DNA from: an uncultured beta proteobacterium
GTDB lineage: Bacteria; Pseudomonadota; Gammaproteobacteria; Burkholderiales; Burkholderiaceae
Length of the DNA stretch: 7,060 bases
Reading direction: 5' to 3'
Assembly (NCBI GenBank): GCA_903938955.1
Contig: CAJAFJ010000267.1
Coordinates: 1 to 7,060, forward strand
In this document: positions 1 through 6,435 of the stretch, one piece after another
Position numbering within the stretch: position 1 is the first letter of the stretch
How the letters are laid out: each line of letters starts with the position of its first letter
Notes under the pieces: model-generated
What the model was told of the DNA's origin: nothing
The model's database searches: none
Seen by the model: the letters and a program-made list of their open reading frames with translations, nothing else
Program-made: the position numbers and the translations under genes

Positions 1-45
1 ATCGCCAAAGTGGGTTTCATTACCGAGCCTCCGCCCAAAGGCTGA
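1..45 (+). CDS. C-terminal end of an ExbD/TolR-family protein (partial, 5' end outside window)
   Basis: Only the last 14 codons and a TGA stop are present, reading IAKVGFITEPPPKG. This resembles the conserved C-terminal strand of ExbD/TolR periplasmic domains, where a segment of the form (V/I)xK(V/I)G(F/I) closes the fold. It also lines up with the end of the next gene, which has the segment TKIGIVGNERF near its own C-terminus, so the two look like tandem paralogues. The stop is 13 bases before the start of the next exbD-like gene, indicating co-transcription. ExbD proteins are inner-membrane partners of ExbB that energise TonB. The assignment rests on a very short segment plus context, so it is an inference; the gene body left of the window would settle it. 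Confidence 0.6.
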   Translation: MAKVGFITEPPPKG

Positions 46-58
46 TCAGGAGTCACTG

Positions 59-481
59 ATGCGCAAGAAAAAAAACAAACCGGGTGAAGCGGACATCATG
101 TCCGAGATCAACACCACCCCCCTGATTGACGTGATGCTGGTCTTGCTCATCATGTTCATCATCACCATTCCGGTGCAATTGCACTCGGTCAAGATGAACA
201 TGCCGGTCGCCAGCCATGCGCCGCCGAGCCAGCCACCGGTGGTCGTGAAGATCAACCTTGACGATCAAGGCGGCATCTTGTGGGATGGTGTAGCAGTGTC
301 GGATCGACAGGTGCTGGAGCAAAAGATGCTACAGCTGACCGAAATGCCGGATCAGCCTGAAGTTCACCTCAAGCCCACCAAGGTGACCGAATACCGCTAT
401 GTGGCTGCCGTCATGGCCTCTGCGCAACGCATTGGCGTTACCAAAATTGGCATCGTGGGCAATGAGCGCTTCGTTCCTTGA
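59..481 (+). CDS. exbD: ExbD/TolR-family biopolymer transport protein
   Basis: A 140-residue protein, the usual length for ExbD. It has a short basic cytoplasmic N-terminus (MRKKKNKPGEAD), then the hallmark INTTPLIDVMLVLLIMFIIT with a single transmembrane helix at about residues 21-39. Asp24 within that helix matches the conserved aspartate that family knowledge links to proton use. The remaining ~100 residues form the periplasmic domain, ending in TKIGIVGNERFVP. ExbD works with ExbB in the inner membrane to pass proton-motive force to TonB, which opens outer-membrane receptors. The start is supported by AGGAG at 48-52, six bases upstream. It follows another ExbD-like end by 13 bases and lies in the same direction as a TPR protein and a TonB-dependent receptor, which favours ExbD over TolR. 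The family is near certain; the choice of ExbD over TolR rests on context. Confidence 0.93.
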   Translation: MRKKKNKPGEADIMSEINTTPLIDVMLVLLIMFIITIPVQLHSVKMNMPVASHAPPSQPPVVVKINLDDQGGILWDGVAVSDRQVLEQKMLQLTEMPDQPEVHLKPTKVTEYRYVAAVMASAQRIGVTKIGIVGNERFVP

Positions 482-528
482 GTTAGTAGCGACAGCAGCC
501 TGTTTTTTCATTTCCCCTTTTTTAATGT
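482..528 (+). promoter_or_regulatory. Short T-rich spacer with inverted repeat around the next start codon
   Basis: This 47-base gap separates exbD from the TPR-protein gene. It contains a small hairpin, ACAG (492-495) / CTGT (500-503), running into six Ts (503-508), which looks like a weak intrinsic terminator or attenuator. The same T run begins a perfect 9-base inverted repeat, TTTTTTCAT (503-511) with ATGAAAAAA (529-537), whose second arm contains the start codon of the TPR gene. No purine-rich ribosome binding site precedes that start. The repeats are seen directly; any role in limiting expression of the downstream gene is inference, and AT-only pairing would be weak. Confidence 0.25.
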
Positions 529-1761
529 ATGAAAAAAGTCAGAAAACTGGCTTCACTGCCACTGCTTTGCCTGTTGTCGCTGACGCTTCACCTGTCACCC
601 CTGCAGGCGCAACAAGAGACGCTCCGCGCCGAGGTGCTGAGGCCCCTGACTGCAGCCCAGGAGCTGAATAAGCAAAAGAAGCATGCCGAGGCGCTCAGTC
701 GTTTTGCCGAGGTCGACGCGCTTGTGGTCGTCAATCCCCTTGAGGTTTTTACCATCGAACGGCTGCGTGCCGTTGTGCTGATCGCTGCGGGGGAGACGGG
801 GCAGGCGGCCAAGGCATTGGACAAGGCCTTGCAAACCGAGCACGGCACCGTGCCCGATCGCCTGGCCTTGATGGAGCATCTGGTGCTGATCCAGTACCGA
901 GCCAAGGTCTATGCTGATGCCGCCCTGTGGGCCGGGCGTTACCTGGCATTGGGCGGCGAACGTGTGCAGTTGCGTCAATTACAGGCCCAGGCCTTGTACC
1001 TCTCCGCCCAATACCAGCCTGCGGCCGAGATGCTGCAACAGCGCCTGGATGCAGCGCTGGCTGACAGGCAGATACCCGAGGAAGTCGAACTTCGGCTACT
1101 CGCCAGCGCCTACCAGCAACTCAAGCACGAGTCCGGCTATGTGCAGACCCTGGAAACCCTGGTGCGCTTCTACCCGAATCCCGAGGTCTGGGCTGATTTG
1201 TTGTACCGGGTGATGCAGCGGCCAGATTTCCCCTTGCACCTTGAAATTGATGTGCGCCGGTTGATGTTGGCGGTTGGTGCTGTGAGCAGTGCGGCTGACT
1301 TTCTGGAGCACGCGCAACTCGCGATCTCCGCAGGCTATCCATCCGAGGCGCGACGCGTGCTGGAGATGGTTCAAAGTGCCGGTAAGCGGGGCGCGTCGGA
1401 CGACACCGCCAAGGTGGATGCGCTCTTGGCCCAGGCCAAGCGCTTGCAGCGCGAAGATGACAAACAGTTGCCCCTGCTTGACGCGCAATTGGCCAAAGCC
1501 CGCGACGGCAATCCGTTCGTCAACATGGGGTTGAACCTCGCGCTTAACGGTCAGGCGTTGCAGGGCGTTGCACTGATGGCGCAAGGTCTGGAAAAAGGCG
1601 GCTTGCGCCAGCCTGATGCAGCCCGCTTGCGCTGGGCCTATGCGCACTACCTTGCCGGTCAAAAAGACCAAGCCCGTGTTGTCTGCGAGGCGCTGACCGG
1701 TCCCTCCACTGAAGCCGCGTTGGCGCGTTTGTGGCTACTGCACCTGGCTGCCTCACGTTGA
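529..1761 (+). CDS. Secreted TPR-like repeat protein, probable periplasmic accessory of the TonB module
   Basis: A 410-residue protein with a clear Sec signal peptide: basic MKKVRK, a leucine-rich core at about residues 8-22, and a likely cleavage after LQA27. No lipobox cysteine is placed for a lipoprotein. The mature part is helical and rich in Ala, Leu and Gln with TPR-like helix pairs, for example around residues 42-101 (AAQELNKQKKHAEALSRF, then a helix pair ending near ALDKAL), 148-177, 188-214 and 364-388. No catalytic motif is visible, so a protein-binding scaffold role is likely. TPR genes are known beside some TonB/ExbB/ExbD clusters, such as the Vibrio TonB2 type, and TPR-bearing CpoB is linked to Tol-Pal; a similar role here is inference. 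It lies 47 bases after exbD and 51 bases before the receptor gene. The start is set by the signal peptide, because no ribosome binding site is visible upstream. Confidence 0.8.
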   Translation: MKKVRKLASLPLLCLLSLTLHLSPLQAQQETLRAEVLRPLTAAQELNKQKKHAEALSRFAEVDALVVVNPLEVFTIERLRAVVLIAAGETGQAAKALDKALQTEHGTVPDRLALMEHLVLIQYRAKVYADAALWAGRYLALGGERVQLRQLQAQALYLSAQYQPAAEMLQQRLDAALADRQIPEEVELRLLASAYQQLKHESGYVQTLETLVRFYPNPEVWADLLYRVMQRPDFPLHLEIDVRRLMLAVGAVSSAADFLEHAQLAISAGYPSEARRVLEMVQSAGKRGASDDTAKVDALLAQAKRLQREDDKQLPLLDAQLAKARDGNPFVNMGLNLALNGQALQGVALMAQGLEKGGLRQPDAARLRWAYAHYLAGQKDQARVVCEALTGPSTEAALARLWLLHLAASR

Positions 1762-1812
1762 GCGCTGGCTTCATCCATTTCCCCCGTTGATTGTTAAACC
1801 TAGGAGACAAAA

Positions 1813-4065
1813 ATGAAAAATTCCCACATATCCCCCGGCGCAAAATTTGCCCTGCGAGCCGTGCCTGCCTGCATCGTGGCGTTGCTGGCATCGGTGTCAC
1901 ACGCCCAGGAAGTGCCTGAGCCCAAGGTCGATGAAGTGCTGGTGACAGCGCAAAAGCGCACCCAGCGCTTGCAGGACGTGCCGATTGCGATCTCTGCGCT
2001 GTCGGGCAGCCAGCTGGAAAGCCGCAACATTGGCAGCGTGGCCGATCTGGGCTCCATTTCGCCCAATTTGACCGTGTCATCCACCCCCGGGAATGCCACC
2101 GCTTCCCAAGTGGCGATCCGTGGCGGCGTCACCATCAACCCGGCCTTGTACTGGGATACGTCTGTGGGCATGTATGTCGATGGCGTGTACATGGGCAAGA
2201 GCCAGGGCTCCGTTTTCAAAATGGTGGATCTGGAGCGCGTTGAGGTGCTGCGTGGACCGCAGGGCACGCTGTACGGGCGCAACAGCATGTCGGGCGCTAT
2301 CAACTTCATCACGCGAAAGCCTTCGGGCGAGTTTGGCGGCGATGTCTCCGTGAGCCTGGGTAGTTACAACGAACGCGTGGTCAAAGCCGCGATCGATTTG
2401 CCCAAAGCTGGCATTGCCAGTATTTCCCTGGGCCTGCGCACGGAAGACCGTGACGGCTGGGTCAAAACCACGCCCGGCAGCAGCGTCAGTGAGCTCAATG
2501 GTACGCATCAGAATCAGGCCCGGCTGGCGGTGAATCTGGATATTTCCCCGACCTTGCAGGCCGATTACCGCTTCGATACCAGCAAGGTTGATTCCACCTC
2601 CATGCATTCGCAGTTGTATCGGGCCGATCCGTCCATGGGTCTCTCTTCCTATGTGTTCCAGAATCGCCAGACTGTCGCCAGTGTCAATGGTCCGGAGCAA
2701 GAGAAATCGGATGTTCAAGGACATGCTTTGACACTGGACTGGAAGCTCAATGGCAACAACAGCCTCAAGTCGATCACCTCGCTGCGGACCATGAAATGGG
2801 ACAACGGCATGGACCTTGATGGCACCCCGTTGCTGGTCGCGCAGACCGAGCGTAAATCAGATTACAAGCAGTGGTCGCAAGAGCTGCAATGGGTCGGCTC
2901 CTCGGGGGATATGAACTATGTTCTGGGGGGTTACCTCTTTAGCGATGACGGTACCACCAAGAATCCGCAGCAGTATTTCGGCGGCACTTTCAACGCCGAC
3001 TCCAACTATGGCTTTACCACCAAGTCGCGCGCCTTGTTTGGTCAGCTCGATTACAAGCTGTCTGACCGCTGGACTGTGACCGGTGGCTTGCGGACGACGA
3101 GTGAGACCAAGACGATTGACCGCGATATTGGCTTCAGCTTTGCACCTGGGGCAGCGTTTAACCCGCTGATTCCCGTGGGCACCCATGGCGAGGCCACTTT
3201 CACTGCCACCAGTCCGTTGCTGGTGGCTGCGTTCAAGCTGAACGACAGCACCAATGTCTATGCCAAGTATTCGGAAGGCTTCAAGAGCGGCGGCTTCAAC
3301 GGTGAGCACGGCGATCTGAGCTCGTCGACGGCGGCCAATATCGCCGAAGTCCTGACCCCCTTCCGTCCTGAAAAGCAGAAGACCTATGAACTGGGCCTGA
3401 AAACGAGCTTTGCCGGCGGCCGCGGCCAGCTCAATGCCGCCGTGTTCCAGAATCAAATTGATGATTTGCAATTGTCCATCTTCACCGCCAGCGGTGCAGC
3501 GGCTTCGGTGATTCGCAACGCGGGCAAGGCGAGCACGCGCGGTTTTGAACTGGAGGCTAGCTATGCCCCTTCAAGTGCTTTGCGCTTGCAGGCGAGCTAT
3601 GGTTACCTGGATGCCAAGTACAAGGAATTCATGGATGGTGGTGTGAACGTGGCCGACAACCGCGCGTTTGTCCATGCGCCCAAAAACTCCTTCACGCTGG
3701 GACTGGATTGGCTGGTGGCTCAGACGGGCTGGGGCCCGCTGCGCCTGCAGGGTGACTACACCTACACCGACGCTTTCTACACCTACCCCTACCAACTGCA
3801 GTCCAGTGGCGCAGGCTACAACGCAGCGGCTCCGGTTGCTGGCAACACGCGTGTGGAGTCCAATGGATTGCTCAATGCCCGTTTGCTGTTCAGCGACATG
3901 AAGACGTCTTACGGCAAGGTGCAGTTGTCCTTGTGGGGTCGCAACCTCACCAATGCCGATCACATTGATAACTTCATCGACTTTGGCCCCGGCTTTGGCA
4001 ATTTGACACAAGCCTATTTCAACCAGCCGCGCACACTGGGCGTGTCCGCTGCCCTCAAGTGGTAA
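1813..4065 (+). CDS. TonB-dependent outer-membrane receptor
   Basis: A 750-residue protein of typical receptor length. It has a signal peptide ending near SHA31, and a TonB-box-like DEVLVTA at residues 40-46. The plug domain follows, with AIRGG near 101-105, MYVDGVYMG near 120-128 and the hallmark VEVLRGPQGTLYGRNS at 143-158 followed by GAINFITRKP. The remainder alternates in the manner of a 22-strand beta-barrel and ends in an aromatic Trp (SAALKW), as expected for recognition by the BAM assembly machinery. Such receptors import scarce or bulky ligands across the outer membrane using TonB energy. There is no N-terminal signalling (STN) domain, and no FecI/FecR genes are in view, so sigma-factor surface signalling is not indicated. 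AGGAG at 1802-1806, six bases upstream, supports the start. The ligand is not evident: the plug is of the broad class found with siderophores and also with hydrophobic carbon compounds. Confidence 0.95.
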   Translation: MKNSHISPGAKFALRAVPACIVALLASVSHAQEVPEPKVDEVLVTAQKRTQRLQDVPIAISALSGSQLESRNIGSVADLGSISPNLTVSSTPGNATASQVAIRGGVTINPALYWDTSVGMYVDGVYMGKSQGSVFKMVDLERVEVLRGPQGTLYGRNSMSGAINFITRKPSGEFGGDVSVSLGSYNERVVKAAIDLPKAGIASISLGLRTEDRDGWVKTTPGSSVSELNGTHQNQARLAVNLDISPTLQADYRFDTSKVDSTSMHSQLYRADPSMGLSSYVFQNRQTVASVNGPEQEKSDVQGHALTLDWKLNGNNSLKSITSLRTMKWDNGMDLDGTPLLVAQTERKSDYKQWSQELQWVGSSGDMNYVLGGYLFSDDGTTKNPQQYFGGTFNADSNYGFTTKSRALFGQLDYKLSDRWTVTGGLRTTSETKTIDRDIGFSFAPGAAFNPLIPVGTHGEATFTATSPLLVAAFKLNDSTNVYAKYSEGFKSGGFNGEHGDLSSSTAANIAEVLTPFRPEKQKTYELGLKTSFAGGRGQLNAAVFQNQIDDLQLSIFTASGAAASVIRNAGKASTRGFELEASYAPSSALRLQASYGYLDAKYKEFMDGGVNVADNRAFVHAPKNSFTLGLDWLVAQTGWGPLRLQGDYTYTDAFYTYPYQLQSSGAGYNAAAPVAGNTRVESNGLLNARLLFSDMKTSYGKVQLSLWGRNLTNADHIDNFIDFGPGFGNLTQAYFNQPRTLGVSAALKW

Positions 4066-4081
4066 TCCGGATTTGATTTAA

Positions 4082-4124
4082 CCTGAGTCAGGACTGTGGC
4101 TTGCTGCCACGGGCTTGACTCAGG
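4082..4124 (+). terminator. Strong hairpin ending the receptor operon
   Basis: The arms 4082-4100 and 4106-4124 pair over 19 positions around the five-base loop TTGCT. The outer nine (CCTGAGTCA with TGACTCAGG) and inner five (GTGGC with GCCAC) are perfect. The middle five contain two G-U wobbles and one A-G mismatch in the + strand RNA. On the minus strand the two wobbles become mismatches, so the structure is better in the receptor transcript. It begins 17 bases after the receptor stop and 25 bases beyond the end of the convergent flavoenzyme gene. No T run follows on the + strand, so it is not a classical intrinsic terminator; on the minus strand only a weak TTAAATCAAATC tract follows. It may instead protect the mRNA 3' end or work with Rho. 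The structure is seen; the function is inferred. Confidence 0.6.
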
Positions 4125-4148
4125 GAACCCGTAGTTGATGACTTCTAT

Positions 4149-6272
4149 TTACAGCGCGCAACCGATGCGATGCCCCTCGTGCATCGCACCTTCAATGTAG
4201 TTGACACCCGCGCAGTCGCCGATGCGTTGCACCGGCAGGCCGCAGTCGGCGAGCACATTGGCCACGCTGTCGTCAGCCTCGGCGCCAATGGCCAACACCA
4301 CCGAGTCGGCCGGTGTGCGCTGTTGCTCGCCTTGCGCATCCAGCCAAATCACCTCACGACGGCCAATCTCCTGCACGGTGGCGTTCAGGTGCAGCTGGCC
4401 GTGTTGGGTCACGGCTTCCAGCACGCGCCAGCGTCGCACAATGGACAGTTCACGACCGGCCTTGTCGGTCGGCTCCAGCACCGTCACCTGGCGGCCGCGT
4501 GCCAGCAGAAATTCGGCCAGTTCCAGGCCCACCAGACCGCCCCCCACGATCAGCACCTGTTTGCCCAGCGGCATCCACAGTTTTGACAGGCTCTGCAGCG
4601 CCTGGGTGCTGTCGGTCACGCGCAGTACCCCGCCCACCTTGAACAGGGCGCGCTCGGCCAGGTTGAGCTTGGCGCGGGCGATTTCGTCAGCGCGGTCGCC
4701 CGTCATCAGGCGGCGCAGTTCATCGCCACTCCAGACATGGCTTTGCCCCGCGCCTGGAATGGCCGGTGCCGCGCGGCGGGCGCCGCTGGCCACCACCACG
4801 GTGTCGGGCTTAAGTTGGGCCACAAAGGCGGCATCCACGTCGGTGGATAAGCGCACCTCAATCGGCAGCTGCTTGACTTGTTCCAGCAGGTAGTCAAGCA
4901 GCTTGCCATTTTCAGGGTAAGCCAGCGCGGCAAAAAACAGCGTGCCGCCCAGGCGGTCGCTGCGCTCGGCCAGCGTGACGCGGTGACCGCGCAGGGCCGC
5001 CACGCGGGCGGCTTCCATCCCCGCCGGGCCACCGCCCACGATCAGCACATGGCGTGGCTGGGTGGTCGGGGCCAGCGAGGTCTCAAACTCGTGCCCCGTC
5101 TGTGCATTGACCGAGCATTTGACGCGCTGGTTGATGAAAATCTGGCTGACGCAGGCGTAGCAGTAGATGCAGGGGCGAATGTCCTGCGGGCGGTTTCGTT
5201 CCAGTTTGATCGGGATCTCGGGGTCGGCCAGCATCTTGCGCGCCATCGCCACAAAATCAAACTGACCCGCGCTGATGCCTTGGGCTGCCGCATCCGGCTC
5301 AATGCGACCGACCGCAATCACCGACACCGACACCGCCTTCTTGATGGCCGTGGCATTGGCAATGAAGCCGCCGGGCTGGTGTACCAGCGGTGCCTCGGTG
5401 AAGGCGATGCCGGTGCTGAGGGTGGCGTAGGCCGACACGCTGATGGCGTCGGCACCGGCGGCCTCGCACAGTTGGGCGGTGGCAATCGCATCGGGCAATG
5501 TGATGCCGCCGGGGGTGCGCAGTTCTTCGGCGTCGAGCCGCACCCAGACCGGAAAGTCGCCGCCGGTGCGGGCCTTCACGGCGGCGATGGTTTCAAGCAG
5601 CATGCGGGCGCGGTTTTCCAGCGGGCCGCCATAGGCGTCGTCGCGCTGGTTGTAATACGGCGAGAGGAAGCCGGCCAGCATGTAGGTGTGGGCTGCGTGC
5701 AGCTCAACGCCGTCAAAGCCAGCCTGCTGGGCGCGTGCCGCTGCGGCGGCAAAGGTGTCCACCATGAGCGCAATGTCATCGGTACTCATGACCCGGATCT
5801 GTGGCCGTGTCTTGCCCATGCCGCCGACGAAGGTTGAAAGCTCTTCGGTGGTGAAGGTCTTCATGATGTCGGTCTTGGCGGCGGGCGGAATGGACGGCAC
5901 CCAGAGTTCTCGGCCCGCTGCCAGGTCGCGTGTGGCGGTCTTGCCAGCGTGTTGCAATTGCATGGCCACCTTGGCGCCGTGGCGGTGTACCCGCTCGGCC
6001 AGTGCCGCGAGGCCGGGGATAAAGTCATCGTGCGAGATACCGACCTGAAATGGCTCGGCGGTACCTGCCGGGTAAGCGATGGCGCAGGCGCCCATGGTCA
6101 ACAGGCCGGCGCCGCCTTTGGCACGCGCCTCGTAATAGGCTTGAATGCGCTCACCACAGGTACCGTCTGATTCGGCGAAGTTGGAGCCCATGGGTGCCAT
6201 CACGATGCGGTTGCGGAGTTCCATCGTGCCAATGCGGGCCGGCTGGAGTAGGGGTGAAAAAGGATTGCTCAT
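4149..6272 (-). CDS. NADH:flavin oxidoreductase / 2,4-dienoyl-CoA reductase-type iron-sulfur flavoenzyme
   Basis: A 707-residue enzyme of the Old Yellow Enzyme / dienoyl-CoA reductase / trimethylamine dehydrogenase superfamily. Residues 1-360 form the FMN-binding TIM barrel, with NRIVMAPMG (21-29), MQLQHAG (104-110) and the active-site region HAAHTYMLAGFLSP (192-205) followed by YGGPLENRAR. Cysteines 368, 371, 374 and 386 (C-x2-C-x2-C-x11-C) should hold a 4Fe-4S cluster. GGGPAG at 413-418 is the FAD dinucleotide motif, and GGGLVG at 577-582 a second nucleotide motif for NAD(P)H. RIGDC near 683 is the usual C-terminal FAD contact. Electrons would pass between NAD(P)H, FAD, Fe-S, FMN and an enoyl-type substrate. 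The start MSNPFSPLL is chosen because the barrel begins there; an open frame extends to 6458 but would overlap etfB, and neither start has a clear ribosome binding site. The family is firm; the substrate is unknown. Confidence 0.92.
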   Translation of the reverse strand: MSNPFSPLLQPARIGTMELRNRIVMAPMGSNFAESDGTCGERIQAYYEARAKGGAGLLTMGACAIAYPAGTAEPFQVGISHDDFIPGLAALAERVHRHGAKVAMQLQHAGKTATRDLAAGRELWVPSIPPAAKTDIMKTFTTEELSTFVGGMGKTRPQIRVMSTDDIALMVDTFAAAAARAQQAGFDGVELHAAHTYMLAGFLSPYYNQRDDAYGGPLENRARMLLETIAAVKARTGGDFPVWVRLDAEELRTPGGITLPDAIATAQLCEAAGADAISVSAYATLSTGIAFTEAPLVHQPGGFIANATAIKKAVSVSVIAVGRIEPDAAAQGISAGQFDFVAMARKMLADPEIPIKLERNRPQDIRPCIYCYACVSQIFINQRVKCSVNAQTGHEFETSLAPTTQPRHVLIVGGGPAGMEAARVAALRGHRVTLAERSDRLGGTLFFAALAYPENGKLLDYLLEQVKQLPIEVRLSTDVDAAFVAQLKPDTVVVASGARRAAPAIPGAGQSHVWSGDELRRLMTGDRADEIARAKLNLAERALFKVGGVLRVTDSTQALQSLSKLWMPLGKQVLIVGGGLVGLELAEFLLARGRQVTVLEPTDKAGRELSIVRRWRVLEAVTQHGQLHLNATVQEIGRREVIWLDAQGEQQRTPADSVVLAIGAEADDSVANVLADCGLPVQRIGDCAGVNYIEGAMHEGHRIGCAL

Positions 6273-6435
6273 GGGTGTTGATACGTTGCTGTGAAGATTT
6301 TTCAATTGTGAAAGCTTTACGGCTGCGGGCATCGTCCATTTGGACGCTGACGCAGGGGGCGCAATCGATAACAGTAGAGCCTGTTTGTAATTACCCCATT
6401 TTTGCGCTGCTGAGCGCCTACAGGAGACGTATCCC
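6273..6435. promoter_or_regulatory. Divergent intergenic region between the flavoenzyme gene and etfB
   Basis: These 163 bases must hold the 5' signals of both divergent genes. A perfect dyad CGTCC-ATTT-GGACG lies at 6333-6346, close to the middle, and could be an operator half-site pair shared by both genes. A second small hairpin, GCGCT-GCTG-AGCGC (6404-6417), sits just before the etfB ribosome binding site AGGAG (6422-6426). TGTAAT at 6386-6391 resembles a -10 element for etfB, but no convincing -35 is found at the proper distance. On the minus side no clear ribosome binding site is seen. The repeats are visible; promoter and operator roles are inference. Confidence 0.35.

Noticed and set aside
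399..671. A 90-codon + strand frame bridging the end of exbD and the start of the TPR gene
   Set aside because: It overlaps two better supported genes in another frame and has no ribosome binding site or domain.
1096..1671. A 191-codon minus-strand open frame opposite the TPR-like gene
   Set aside because: The + strand frame has a signal peptide and helical repeats; the antisense product has no motif.
1762..1812. A possible separate promoter for the receptor gene
   Set aside because: TTGATT and TTAAAC-like pieces are present but not at proper promoter spacing; the AGGAG at 1802-1806 is the only convincing signal in this gap.
2077..2724. A 215-codon minus-strand open frame within the receptor gene
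   Set aside because: It is antisense to the plug and early barrel of a firm TonB-dependent receptor and its product has no domain pattern.
2857..3471. A 204-codon minus-strand open frame within the receptor gene
   Set aside because: Shadow frame antisense to the barrel; no ribosome binding site or recognisable family.
4878..5837. A 319-codon + strand open frame opposite the flavoenzyme
   Set aside because: Its His/Gly/Ala/Arg-rich product shows no recognisable motif and it lies antisense to a clearly real conserved gene; it is a GC-rich shadow frame.
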